Source: an uncultured Verrucomicrobia subdivision 3 bacterium
Lineage (GTDB): Bacteria > Verrucomicrobiota > Verrucomicrobiia > Limisphaerales > DASXHY01
Direction: 5' to 3'
NCBI GenBank assembly: GCA_937890005.1
Contig: CALBZA010000017.1
Coordinates: 1-64,000, forward strand
DNA length: 64,000 bases
A program made the translations under genes and the position numbers. Every line of letters starts with the position of its first letter. The first letter of the stretch is position 1. The notes under the pieces were generated by a model. The model made no database searches, was not told where the DNA came from, and saw only the letters and a list, made by a program, of their open reading frames with translations. This document shows positions 35,272 to 44,558 of the stretch, one piece after another.

Positions 35272-37089
35272 GTGTCCGGTTTCATCTCCGATGCCACCAA
35301 AGAACGAATTCGCGCCGCGAGTGACATCGTGGACGTGATCGGTTCGTACATCCCGCTCAAGCGGGCGGGGGCGAACTTCGTGGCGTTGTGTCCGTTTCAC
35401 AAGGAGAAGTCGCCCAGCTTCAACGTCAATCCCTCCAGGCAGATTTTTCACTGCTTCGGCTGTCACAAGGGCGGCGATGTTTTCACGTTCGTGAAGGAAT
35501 ACGAAAGCATCGATTTCCTCGAAGCGCTCAAACGCCTCGCCGACCGCGCAAAAATCCCGCTGGAATACGATCAGGGCGGACCCGATCAGCAGACGCGGCA
35601 TCTCAAGGACACGTTGCTGCAGATTCACGAACAAATTACGCAACGCTGGCAGAATTGCCTGGCGTCCGAAGCGGCAGGACAGGTTGCGCGCGATTATCTC
35701 GCAAAACGCGGCGTTTCGGACGAAGCCATCAAACTGTTCCGCATCGGTTGCGCGCCGGAAGCCTGGGACGACACGGTCAACTGGGCGAAGAGCCGGGATT
35801 ACGATCTCGCCATGATGGAACGGGCCGGATTGATCCTGAAAAAGGAGGGAACGGATCATTACTACGATCGTTTTCGCGGACGGCTCATGTTTCCGATCTG
35901 CGACGAACAGGGCAGGGTGATCGGATTCAGCGGACGCATTCTCGTCGGCGACGAAAAGCAGGCCAAATACGTCAATTCACCCGAGACGCCGATCTTCACG
36001 AAGAGCAAGGTGTTCTTCGGACTCGACAAGTCCAAACGCGCCATTCTCAACGAAGGTTTCGCCATCATTTGTGAAGGCCAGCTGGATTTGATCGCATGTT
36101 TCATGGCCGGGATTGAAAACATCGTCGCGCCGCAGGGAACCGCCTTCACTTCGGACCACGCCCGCATCCTCAAGCGTTACGCGAATGAAGTGGTGCTGTG
36201 TTTCGATTCCGACAACGCCGGACAGAATGCCGCGGTGCGCGCGCTCGATCATCTGCTGGAATCCGAGCTGGCGGTTCGCGTTGCAGTGGTGCCGGCACCG
36301 CATGATCCGGACAGTTACATCAAGGCGTCCGGAGGTGAGGCGTTCCGTCAGCTGATTCAAAACGCGGAAGGATTCTTCGACTACTATCTCAAGCGACTTT
36401 GTGCCACGAACGATGGTTCGACCGACAAAGGGCGGCTCGCGATTCTCCGGTCAATGGCCGAGGCGGTTCACAAAACCGGCAACGTCGTGTTGATCGACAA
36501 ATACGCGCAGAAGACGGCGTTGCAACTGGGCGTTTCGGCAGATGCGGTCCGCGCCGAGTTCAAGAAACTTCGGGTTCGGGGAACACGATTCCGTCCGGAC
36601 AATGAGGAATCACACGAGCTGGAGTCGTCCGGCCAGGAAGAAGAACTGCCGCGTCCGCAAACGCATGAATTCTGGCTACTGAAACTGCTGTTTCTTCACG
36701 ACGATCTCGTGCCGTGGTGCGCTGAACAATTGCGATTGGAATGGATTCAGCATCCGCTTGTTCGTGAAGCGGTGCAGAAACGAATCGAGAAATTCGCCGA
36801 CGACACTTGGAGCAGTCTGGCAGCATTTCTCGACACCTGTGAAAACCCGGCCCTGCGAAGTCTCATCACCGAAGCCGCGACGGATGAACGTCCACTTCCC
36901 AATCCGCCTCAACAGCTTGCCGACGTGGTCCAACGCTTGCGCAATCAGTTCATCGATCGGCAGCTGGCGGCATTGATTCATCAGGCGGCGCAGCCGGATG
37001 TCGATGATGTCCGCCGTCTGGAATTTCTCCGTCAGCAACAGGAACTTCGCGTGTTGAAACGGCAGCCGGTCGTGCCACCGGCAATTTGA
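35272..37089 (+). CDS. dnaG: DNA primase DnaG
   Basis: This 605-residue primase makes RNA primers at the replication fork. The N-terminal zinc-binding domain has C40, H43, C61 and C64 (ALCPFHKEKSPSF ... FHCFGCHKGGD). The RNA polymerase core contains RFRGRLMFPICDEQGRVIGFSGR and the TOPRIM parts EGQLDLIACFMAGIENIVAPQG and VVLCFDSDNAGQNAA. The C-terminal region is the helicase-binding domain. The start is GTG at 35272. rpoD does not follow here, unlike in E. coli. Confidence 0.96.
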   Translation: MSGFISDATKERIRAASDIVDVIGSYIPLKRAGANFVALCPFHKEKSPSFNVNPSRQIFHCFGCHKGGDVFTFVKEYESIDFLEALKRLADRAKIPLEYDQGGPDQQTRHLKDTLLQIHEQITQRWQNCLASEAAGQVARDYLAKRGVSDEAIKLFRIGCAPEAWDDTVNWAKSRDYDLAMMERAGLILKKEGTDHYYDRFRGRLMFPICDEQGRVIGFSGRILVGDEKQAKYVNSPETPIFTKSKVFFGLDKSKRAILNEGFAIICEGQLDLIACFMAGIENIVAPQGTAFTSDHARILKRYANEVVLCFDSDNAGQNAAVRALDHLLESELAVRVAVVPAPHDPDSYIKASGGEAFRQLIQNAEGFFDYYLKRLCATNDGSTDKGRLAILRSMAEAVHKTGNVVLIDKYAQKTALQLGVSADAVRAEFKKLRVRGTRFRPDNEESHELESSGQEEELPRPQTHEFWLLKLLFLHDDLVPWCAEQLRLEWIQHPLVREAVQKRIEKFADDTWSSLAAFLDTCENPALRSLITEAATDERPLPNPPQQLADVVQRLRNQFIDRQLAALIHQAAQPDVDDVRRLEFLRQQQELRVLKRQPVVPPAI

Positions 37090-37431
37090 CGAAAGGGCTC
37101 GGTCGCGTATCGAGAGTGTGGAAAGGAATCCCATCCGTTCCATATCAATTGCGTTCTCAAACAGCAGCCATCGAACAGGACGAACACGTGAACTCAGGCA
37201 AATTAAATCTCATTAACACCGTGCTTCAGCGCGGTGTTAACGGCTTCGGCAATCAAGCCATTCAAAACGGCTTATCCAGTTCCCGTCCAAGTTCACCGCA
37301 CTGAAGCACGGTGCTGGTGAGACATTCGAGTGGTGCGGCTGTCTGATGCGGTTGCGGCTTCAGACTTGCGTTGAATGCTTCCATACCCCTGAATTCCGTT
37401 CGGACGCGAATCGACCCTTTGCGACATCATT
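37090..37431. other. Spacer between dnaG and the TerB-like gene
   Basis: The spacer holds no credible gene. About a third of it is the MITE/REP-like element at 37208-37322, whose hairpins may also act in transcript termination behind dnaG. Confidence 0.5.
37208..37322. repeat. MITE/REP-like element with nested palindromes, copy 2
   Basis: The 115-bp element has ends TCTCAT and GTGAGA, and inner palindromes CACCGTGCTTCAGCGCGGTG (37217-37236) and CACCGCACTGAAGCACGGTG (37294-37313). The left end, TCTCATTAACACCGTGCTTCAGC in two overlapping pieces, is identical to copy 1 at 14963. The internal part differs in sequence but again contains a small inverted pair (GGCTT and AAGCC). Confidence 0.7.
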
Positions 37432-37818
37432 ATGGAATTCGAAGGCTACTCAGACCGGCAGAAGGAAATCCTTCTCGATCTTCTGTTATACGGGATGTAT
37501 CTGGACGGGAATCTGACCGCGATTGAGGACCGTCGGATCGGAGAGTTGCTCGACACCATGAATTTCCCGTCGGAGGAAGCCCGGAACCGGTTCCTCGATG
37601 CGGCCTACACGCGAACCCGTCAGCGCAGTTCCTCGCCGGAGGGAATTCGTTCGTTTATCGACTTTGTCGCGTCTGAAATCACCACGCCCGAGCTGCGCCG
37701 CCGCACGTTCAATCTTCTCGCCGCCATCGTCGCCAGTGACAACAAGCTGGAGGAAAACGAACGTCTGGTGCTGCAGATCCTGCGCGAGGCGTTCAAGCTG
37801 CGGACGGGAACGAACTGA
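37432..37818 (+). CDS. TerB-like (DjlA N-terminal type) helical protein
   Basis: This 128-residue all-helical soluble protein has the TerB/DjlA-type repeat of acidic helix starts: LLYGMYLDGNLTAIEDRRIGELL in the first half and AAIVASDNKLEENERLVLQILREAF in the second. The family often associates with membranes and stress, and its biochemical role is unclear. The ATG at 37432 begins MEFEGYSDRQKEILLDLL. A DnaJ-domain membrane protein gene follows by 31 bases. Together they resemble the two halves of DjlA. Confidence 0.7.
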   Translation: MEFEGYSDRQKEILLDLLLYGMYLDGNLTAIEDRRIGELLDTMNFPSEEARNRFLDAAYTRTRQRSSSPEGIRSFIDFVASEITTPELRRRTFNLLAAIVASDNKLEENERLVLQILREAFKLRTGTN

Positions 37819-37849
37819 CCGGGGGCGGCCTCCAGCAGCGGCCTTCATC

Positions 37850-38716
37850 ATGCAGCCGTCTCCCCTCCAACGGTGGCTTCGGAAGAAACGACGGGAGGGC
37901 CTTTCCATGGCGGCAGGTTACGCCGTGCTCACGTTTCTGGGCGGAACGATCTTCCTCGGCCTGACATTCTGGATCGTTTTCATGATCGTGAAACTGATCC
38001 TGCTTTCCGCGATCGGGCTGTCCGGCTGGGTCACCCTGGGCAGCGTAGCCGCAGCGGCGGCGTTCTGCATGCTTCTGTTCTTCGACAGCCTCCGTTCGCC
38101 ACGCGACGACATGTCGGCTCTCAGCATTTGGCTGATCCGCGAATACATCGACATCGGTCCGCGCCTGATGCTTGAGGTTGTTCCCGCCATCAGAAAATTT
38201 CGGCACTGGAAAAAATTCGACCTCGATCTCAACGGCCGCGTCCTGCTGTTCCTCGCCGGGCGCGATTCGCCGGTCAGAAAATCGGACGTGTTGCGACTCT
38301 TTCCCGAAACCGACTGGGATCGATTGCGTGCCGAACTCAAGTTGATTCCCGGAGTCATCTTTTTCCAGCCGGACGAACTTCGAATGACACTCACGCTTCC
38401 GTTGAGGCTGCAGATGCGCCTGTTCCGTGGACGACAGCGCGTGCATGTGAATGAACCTTCGCACGATCCGGATCCGGAACCGGAACCGATCAGGCCGCGC
38501 GAGCCGCAATCGCTCAGTCCGGCCGAAATTCTCGGCGTCGCACCGAACGCTTCGATCGCCGAAATCAAATCCGCCTATCGCCGTCGGATGAAGGAATGCC
38601 ATCCCGACCGCCACGCCACACTTGACGAACACTCGCGAACGCTCGCTGAGGAGTGGGCGAAATCGGTCAACGCAGCCTACAACGCCCTGCTTTCGAAACG
38701 GGGCGAGCGGCGTTGA
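37850..38716 (+). CDS. Membrane protein with C-terminal DnaJ domain
   Basis: This 288-residue protein has two membrane helices (about residues 20-45 and 50-76) and a cytosolic middle part. A C-terminal J domain from about 228 (SPAEILGVAPNASIAEIKSAYRRRMKECHPDRH) contains the essential HPD tripeptide that stimulates DnaK. A Pro/Glu/Arg linker (DPDPEPEPIRPREP) precedes the J domain. The ATG at 37850 was chosen because the longer frame overlaps the TerB-like gene. It is likely a membrane-tethered DnaK recruiter acting with its neighbour. Confidence 0.85.
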   Translation: MQPSPLQRWLRKKRREGLSMAAGYAVLTFLGGTIFLGLTFWIVFMIVKLILLSAIGLSGWVTLGSVAAAAAFCMLLFFDSLRSPRDDMSALSIWLIREYIDIGPRLMLEVVPAIRKFRHWKKFDLDLNGRVLLFLAGRDSPVRKSDVLRLFPETDWDRLRAELKLIPGVIFFQPDELRMTLTLPLRLQMRLFRGRQRVHVNEPSHDPDPEPEPIRPREPQSLSPAEILGVAPNASIAEIKSAYRRRMKECHPDRHATLDEHSRTLAEEWAKSVNAAYNALLSKRGERR

Positions 38717-38840
38717 AACCGTAAAAACAGCACATTCAAAAAGCGTTTCCCGCCAATAACTGCGCAGGTTTTGCGCACTTGATCAGCAGGATCAAACTCC
38801 GATTGCGCCGCCGGAAGATTGGGCGTATCAATCCTCTTGC

Positions 38841-41387
38841 ATGCCCAGTTCGAAGACGTTTCCGAGATGTCGTGCGCCGAAGTGGTTCTGGTTCGGATTG
38901 GGATTTCTTCTGCTCTGCTTTCCCGGTTTTGCGCAAACGCTGATTGAATCTCAGAAACTGTTTCTTGGCGGTGATTACAACGCCGTGATCCGTGCTGCCG
39001 AAGCGCGCAGCCACAGTCTTTCGACCGACTGGCATGTGCTTTATGTCAAATCGCTGCTGATGGTCGGGCGTTATGATGAGGCGCGAGCGCGCGCGAAAGT
39101 GGCGGTTGACTATTCGCCGTTGGACCTGCGGGTTCTCATGCTCGCGCGCGAGGCGGCTTTGTATGGAAACAATCCCGTCGAGGCGAACCGCCGGTTGTTG
39201 GAAATGCGGCTGGTGATCGAACGCAGAGGCTTGAATGTGTCGGATGGTGAAAGCCTCGTCGCAGCGGGCGAGGCGTTGCTGCTGCTGGGGGTCGAGCCGC
39301 GGGTGATTCTGGAAAATTGTTTCCGACGCGCGGAACGGATGACGGCTCCGCCGCGCGAAGCGTTTCTGGCGATCGGGAAACTTGGGTTGGAAAAACGCGA
39401 TTTCGCACTGGCGGCAGAAACGTTTCGCGCAGGTTTGAAAAAGTTTCCCGATGACGCCGACATGTACGGCGGACTGGCACAGGCGTTTCAAACCGGCGAC
39501 CGGAAGGAAATGCTTTCGGCGATTGAATCGGCGCTGGCGAGAAACGCCAATCACATCCCCAGCCTGCTGCTGCTCACGGATCATCTCATCGATGGCGAGC
39601 AATATGACGAAGCGGAAAAACAGGCGCAGCTCGTGTTGAAGGTGAATCCCTCGCATCCCGAAGCCTTCGCTTACCGCGCCGTGATCGCACATCTCCGGAA
39701 TGAACGCGACCGGGAACAGCAGTTGCGCGCGGAGGCCCTGAAGTTCTGGAAAACGAACCCGAATGTGGACCATCTGATCGGCCGGAAGTTGTCGCAGAAA
39801 TATCGTTTCGAGGAAGGCGCCGCCGCGCAGAAAAAGGCTTTGGAATTTCAGCCCGATTTCCTTCCCGCCCAACGGCAGCTCGCGGAAGATCTGCTTCGCC
39901 TCGGTTACACGGAAGAGGGCTGGAAGCTGGCGGAAGCGGTTCACAAGCACGACGAATACGACGTCACAGCGTTCAACCTCACCGTGCTGCGCGACAAGAT
40001 GGGCGGATTCAAAAGCCTCACGAATGGAAACTTCATCGTCCGCATGTCTGAACGCGAGGCGGCGATTTATGGCGATCGTGTCCTCGCGCTGCTGGAACGG
40101 GCACATTCGGTGTTGTGCGGCAAATACGGCGTCAGGCTGACGCGGCCGACGATCGTGGAGATTTTTCCCGAGCAGAAGGATTTTCAGGTTCGGACATTCG
40201 GCATGCCCGGAAATCCCGGTTACCTGGGTGTTTGCTTTGGATCGGTGATCACCGCCAACAGCCCTGCCTCGCAGGGAAGTTCTCCGGCGAACTGGGAAAG
40301 CGTTCTCTGGCATGAGTTCTGTCACGTCGTCACTCTGAACGCGACCCGGAACAAAATGCCGCGCTGGCTGAGCGAAGGCATTTCGGTTTACGAGGAACGT
40401 CAGGCGAATCCCGCGTGGGGCGAGAGAATGAATCTGGCGTATCGCGACATGATCCTTGGCGACGATTTCACTCCAATCGGAAAATTGAGCGGCGCCTTCC
40501 TCGCTCCAAAAAGCAGCCAGCATCTGATGTTCGCCTATTACGAATCATCGCTCGCCGTGGAGTTCATGATTGAGAAATACGGACTGGAGGCGATCCGGAA
40601 CATTCTGCGCGATCTCGGAGCCGGCGAAGAAATCAACAAAACCATCGCCGCGCACACCGCGGAATTGTCGAAGGTGGAAAAGGAGTTTGAAGCTTATTGC
40701 CGGGAAAGAGCGAAGAATCTTGCGCCGGACATCGATCTGACCCGTCCGCCCGGGCGCGGCTCGGAATCCGAGCTGACCGTATGGCAGGCGACGAATCCGA
40801 GGAATTACTTCGTGCAGATGCGCAAGGCGCGGCTGGCGATGGAAGAAAAGCGGTGGAACGACGCCAAACCGATCCTTGAATCTGTTTCCAAAGCGTACGC
40901 GGGCGAAACCGGCGGCGACAATCCGCTCTGGCTGCTGGCCGTGGTGGAACGGAATCTCGGAAACACCAACGCCGAACTGGCGTTGCTGGAGCGGCTGGCA
41001 AAACAGGATGCCGATTTTATCGAACTGTTTCAGAGATTGATCGAGCTGTCCGAACAGCGGCAGGACTGGACGAACGTGATGCATTACACCGAAAAGCTTC
41101 TCGCGGTAAATCCATTGATCTCACTGCCGTATCGCGCCCTGGCGCGCGCGGCGACGGCGATGGAACGAAACGATCAGGCCATCGGTGCGTATCGAGCGCT
41201 CCTGTTGTTGAATCCGCCTGATCCGGCGGATGCTCATCTGCAACTCGCGCGATTGCTTCACAAGCGCGGCGATTCGCGGACCGAGGCGAAAAGGCATGTG
41301 CTGAAAGCACTGGAAGAGGCGCCGCGCTTCCGGGCCGCGCAGCAGTTGCTGCTGGAACTGCGCGAAGGCGAAGCGGTGACGAATTGA
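38841..41387 (+). CDS. Exported TPR protein with gluzincin (peptidase MA-like) domain
   Basis: This 848-residue protein has a signal peptide (about 1-32, FWFGLGFLLLCFPGFAQ). Tandem TPR-like helices span about 35-385. A metallopeptidase domain follows with the zinc motif HEFCH at 491-495 and downstream Glu512 in PRWLSEGISVYEE. More TPR units run from about 635 to 840. The spacing HExxH-x16-E fits the peptidase MA-like family rather than classical M1. It is probably periplasmic or outer-membrane associated. It lies just upstream of the MoxR operon, separated by a palindrome-bearing spacer. Confidence 0.8.
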   Translation: MPSSKTFPRCRAPKWFWFGLGFLLLCFPGFAQTLIESQKLFLGGDYNAVIRAAEARSHSLSTDWHVLYVKSLLMVGRYDEARARAKVAVDYSPLDLRVLMLAREAALYGNNPVEANRRLLEMRLVIERRGLNVSDGESLVAAGEALLLLGVEPRVILENCFRRAERMTAPPREAFLAIGKLGLEKRDFALAAETFRAGLKKFPDDADMYGGLAQAFQTGDRKEMLSAIESALARNANHIPSLLLLTDHLIDGEQYDEAEKQAQLVLKVNPSHPEAFAYRAVIAHLRNERDREQQLRAEALKFWKTNPNVDHLIGRKLSQKYRFEEGAAAQKKALEFQPDFLPAQRQLAEDLLRLGYTEEGWKLAEAVHKHDEYDVTAFNLTVLRDKMGGFKSLTNGNFIVRMSEREAAIYGDRVLALLERAHSVLCGKYGVRLTRPTIVEIFPEQKDFQVRTFGMPGNPGYLGVCFGSVITANSPASQGSSPANWESVLWHEFCHVVTLNATRNKMPRWLSEGISVYEERQANPAWGERMNLAYRDMILGDDFTPIGKLSGAFLAPKSSQHLMFAYYESSLAVEFMIEKYGLEAIRNILRDLGAGEEINKTIAAHTAELSKVEKEFEAYCRERAKNLAPDIDLTRPPGRGSESELTVWQATNPRNYFVQMRKARLAMEEKRWNDAKPILESVSKAYAGETGGDNPLWLLAVVERNLGNTNAELALLERLAKQDADFIELFQRLIELSEQRQDWTNVMHYTEKLLAVNPLISLPYRALARAATAMERNDQAIGAYRALLLLNPPDPADAHLQLARLLHKRGDSRTEAKRHVLKALEEAPRFRAAQQLLLELREGEAVTN

Positions 41388-41463
41388 AGCCAGGGAACGT
41401 ATGACGAGCATCGATTCGAGTTGGACAATCAGGAACGGAACGCGAGTCCGAAGCTTGTGGCGT

Positions 41464-41538
41464 GCGGCGACATGTCGCCGCTTTCCAACCGCGGGTGAGA
41501 CATTTTGCGGTGATAAAAGAGCTGCGACATGTCGCAGC
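41464..41538. repeat. Paired 18-bp palindromes sharing a GCGACATGTCGC core
   Basis: GCGGCGACATGTCGCCGC (41464-41481) and GCTGCGACATGTCGCAGC (41521-41538) are both perfect palindromes around the same 12-bp core, 39 bp apart, in the 184-bp spacer before the DUF4159 gene. They differ only at the symmetric third positions. They may be REP-like hairpins or binding sites for a dimeric regulator. Confidence 0.65.
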
Positions 41539-41571
41539 ATTCCCAAAACGCCGGGCGATCGAGATTTTTAG

Positions 41572-42507
41572 ATGAAACGCGCCATTCTCATTTTTCTGCT
41601 CGTGTGTGTGCTGGGCACGATTGTGTATGCGCAGCGTCGTCGTGGCTTTGGTGGTGGCTGGGGCGGAGGGGATGATGGGGGCATTGTTTATACGGAAGGC
41701 GGAATCCCGGTCGATCTCGACCGCGTGCGCACGGCGCGTGAGGTTGCGACGCACAGCACGGATACGCCGATGTGGACAAACAATCCTGCATTTGCGCGCG
41801 ATACCTTCACATTTGTCCGAATCATTTATGGTCGTAAAACGCAGGGTTACCTGCCAGGGCGGGCGGGCAACTGGATAACGGATTTTCCCGACAGCGATCT
41901 GAATCTCTCATTCCGCGTGCAGCAGATGACGTCGATCAAGGTGGATCCCTACGGACGCATCCTGCGCCTCACCGATCCCGACCTGTTCAACTATCCGTGG
42001 ATTTACATGGTTGAACCCGGCCGGCTTGAGTTCAAGGAAGAGGAAGTGCCCATCCTGCGGCGGTTCCTGCTCAACGGCGGTTTCATGCTCGTGGATGACT
42101 TTTGGGGTGAAGTGCAGTGGCGGAACTTTCAGATGGAAATGAAACGTGTGTTTCCCGAGCGCGATTTCGTGGATGTGCCGATGGATCACCCGATCTTCAA
42201 CTGTGTTTTCCCGCTGAAAGGTCCCAAGAATGCGCTGCAAGTGCCAAATTTCCGGGCCGGCATCGATACCCAACGCGGCGGACCCACCTGGGAATATCAC
42301 GATGGCGAGCAATGCACGGAAGTGCACATCCGCGCGCTTTACGACGACAAGGGCCGGATCATCGTGCTTGCCCTGCACAACACCGACAACGGCGATGGCT
42401 GGGAGCGCGAGGGGGAGGGGCAGACGGATTACTTTTTCCGCCGGTTTTCCGAGAACATTTCGTTCCCGCTCGGCATCAACGTCATTTTCTATTCAATGAC
42501 GCACTAG
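41572..42507 (+). CDS. DUF4159 domain exported protein
   Basis: This 311-residue protein has a signal peptide (MKRAILIFLLVCVLGTIVYAQ) followed by a Gly-rich stretch. The DUF4159 fold spans about 75-305, with family pieces FTFVRIIYGRK, FRVQQMTSIKVDPYGRILRLTDPDLFNYPWIYMVE, RRFLLNGGFMLVDDFWG, and the glutamine-amidotransferase-like C-terminus. Its function is unknown. In several phyla the gene sits beside moxR/DUF58/BatA clusters, as here. It is the first gene of this operon, 70 bases before moxR. Confidence 0.85.
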   Translation: MKRAILIFLLVCVLGTIVYAQRRRGFGGGWGGGDDGGIVYTEGGIPVDLDRVRTAREVATHSTDTPMWTNNPAFARDTFTFVRIIYGRKTQGYLPGRAGNWITDFPDSDLNLSFRVQQMTSIKVDPYGRILRLTDPDLFNYPWIYMVEPGRLEFKEEEVPILRRFLLNGGFMLVDDFWGEVQWRNFQMEMKRVFPERDFVDVPMDHPIFNCVFPLKGPKNALQVPNFRAGIDTQRGGPTWEYHDGEQCTEVHIRALYDDKGRIIVLALHNTDNGDGWEREGEGQTDYFFRRFSENISFPLGINVIFYSMTH

Positions 42508-42577
42508 CTGGAACCGGAAGAGCGGCGGAAGCGTCCGGTAAGTTGAGCCCGGAGCTGCATTAACGAAGAAAGGCATT

Positions 42578-43582
42578 GTGGAAACGACAATTCATGAAAC
42601 AGACGCGCAGACGGTTGAGAAACTGATCGCCGGACGCGCGCATATTGAGACCGAACTTTCCAAGGTGATCGTCGGCCAGAAGGATGTGCTCGAGCAGATT
42701 CTGCTGGCGCTGTTTTCCGGCGGGCATTGCCTCATCACCGGCGCGCCCGGCCTGGCGAAAACGTTGCTCGTGAAATCCATCGCGCGAATCTTTCACCTGA
42801 ACTTCCAGCGCATCCAGTTCACGCCCGACCTGATGCCCGCAGACATCACCGGCACTGAAATTCTTTCCGAAACCGAAGCCGGCCGGCGCCTGACCTTCGT
42901 CAAAGGCCCTATCTTCGCCAACATGATTCTGGCCGATGAAATCAACCGCACACCGCCAAAGACGCAGTCGGCGCTTTTGGAAGCGATGCAGGAACATCAG
43001 GTGACCGCGGTCGGAATCCGTCATGCGCTGCCGGAACCGTTCTTCGTTCTTGCGACGCAGAATCCGATCGAAATGGAAGGCACCTATCCGCTGCCCGAAG
43101 CGCAGCTCGACCGGTTCATGTTCAACGTCGTCATCAATTATTTGCCTGAGGACGACGAGGTGGAGGTGGTTCAGCAAACGACAGCGCGGAAGCAATTGAA
43201 CATCGAACCGCTGTTCACGGGCGAAGATGTGCTTCGGTTTCATGAACTCGTGAAACAGGTGCCGATCGCGCAAAGCCTGGTTCGTTACGCGGTGCGGCTT
43301 GCCGCGGCCACGCGACCCGGCCAGAACGGAACGCCGGAGTTCGTCAATCAATGGGTGAGCTGGGGCGCTGGAACACGCGCATCGCAGTTTCTGGTGCTTG
43401 GCGCCAAGGCACGGGCGCTGTTGCAGGGGCGCACCCACGTCACCGGCGACGACATCCGGACGCTTGCGGCGCCGGTGTTGCGGCATCGTGTACTCGTGAA
43501 TTATCGCGCCGAGGCGGATGGTGTTGGTGTTGAAACCATCATTTCCAAACTGTTGCAGCACGTCACTGAACCGGTTGCGTGA
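42578..43582 (+). CDS. moxR: MoxR-family AAA+ ATPase
   Basis: This 334-residue cytosolic AAA+ ATPase has Walker A GAPGLAKT at 55-62, Walker B MILADEINR, and the MoxR stretches NRTPPKTQSALLEAMQEHQV and ATQNPIEMEGTYPLPEAQLDRF. MoxR proteins act as chaperones that load metals or mature complexes together with vWA partners, which here are the following DUF58 and BatA-like proteins. The start is GTG at 42578. The DUF58 gene follows by 16 bases. Confidence 0.94.
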   Translation: METTIHETDAQTVEKLIAGRAHIETELSKVIVGQKDVLEQILLALFSGGHCLITGAPGLAKTLLVKSIARIFHLNFQRIQFTPDLMPADITGTEILSETEAGRRLTFVKGPIFANMILADEINRTPPKTQSALLEAMQEHQVTAVGIRHALPEPFFVLATQNPIEMEGTYPLPEAQLDRFMFNVVINYLPEDDEVEVVQQTTARKQLNIEPLFTGEDVLRFHELVKQVPIAQSLVRYAVRLAAATRPGQNGTPEFVNQWVSWGAGTRASQFLVLGAKARALLQGRTHVTGDDIRTLAAPVLRHRVLVNYRAEADGVGVETIISKLLQHVTEPVA

Positions 43583-43598
43583 AGATTCTTTCCTGTTA

Positions 43599-44558
43599 AT
43601 GCCTGTCGTTTCTCCAGCTTCCTCCGCCGATCGCGGCCGCGGTTACGCCGATCCGAAAACGTTGATGGCGATCCGCAACCTGGAGCTCCGCGCACGCGTG
43701 GTTGTGGAGGGATTTTGGAACGGTCTGCATCGCAGTCCGTATCATGGCTTTTCCGTGGAGTTCACGGAATACCGGCAATACAGCCCCGGCGATGACACGC
43801 GGTATCTCGACTGGCGCCTGTTCGCACGATCGGATCGTTATTACCTGAAAAAGTTCGAGGACGAAACTAACCTGCGATGCCATCTGCTCGTCGATCAAAG
43901 CCGGTCGATGGAATACGGCTCGATCGGTTATTCGAAGTCGGACTTCGCCCGCACACTGGCCGCGACGCTTGCGTGGTTTTTGCATGGACAGGGCGATGCG
44001 GTCGGCTTGTTCACGTTCGGAGAACAGGTGAACGATTATCTTCCCGCACGGAACCGTCAGGGCCATTTGCGGCAGCTGATGCTGGCGCTGGAAAAGCAGG
44101 TGCCCGGACGAGAAACGAACGTCGCCGGAGTGCTTCAGCGGGTGTCGGAGACCGTGCGGAAACGCGGTTTGATCGTTCTTGTTTCCGACCTGCTCGCGCC
44201 GGTCGAACCGCTGGAAAACAACCTGGCCCGGCTGACGGCGGCAGGGCACGAAACGATGGTGTTTCAGATACTCGATCCGAACGAGCTGGCGTTTGAGTTT
44301 TCGCAGGCAACGCTGCTGGAGGATCTGGAAAGCGGGCGGGAAATCGCACTCGATCCGGACAGCATTCGTTCTGAATACCAGCGCAAGCTGAGCGCTCATC
44401 TCGAACTGATCGATTCGAACTGCCGTCGCCTCGGTATTCCGGTTCATCGTCTTGTGACAAATCAGCCGCTGGAAATCGCTTTGCTGGAATTGCTCAAGAG
44501 CCGGAATCGGCGCGGCAAATGGCAGCGGCGCTCGGGCTCAACAGGACGGTCGTCATGA
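43599..44558 (+). CDS. DUF58 domain protein
   Basis: This 319-residue protein has the DUF58 signature YRQYSPGDDTRYLDWRLFARSDRYYLKKFEDE and a vWA-like MIDAS, DQSRS, in CHLLVDQSRSMEYG. No membrane helix is evident. It is the standard partner encoded behind moxR. The ATG at 43599 replaces the earlier in-frame start inside moxR. Its stop overlaps the BatA-like gene by ATGA. Confidence 0.88.
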   Translation: MPVVSPASSADRGRGYADPKTLMAIRNLELRARVVVEGFWNGLHRSPYHGFSVEFTEYRQYSPGDDTRYLDWRLFARSDRYYLKKFEDETNLRCHLLVDQSRSMEYGSIGYSKSDFARTLAATLAWFLHGQGDAVGLFTFGEQVNDYLPARNRQGHLRQLMLALEKQVPGRETNVAGVLQRVSETVRKRGLIVLVSDLLAPVEPLENNLARLTAAGHETMVFQILDPNELAFEFSQATLLEDLESGREIALDPDSIRSEYQRKLSAHLELIDSNCRRLGIPVHRLVTNQPLEIALLELLKSRNRRGKWQRRSGSTGRSS

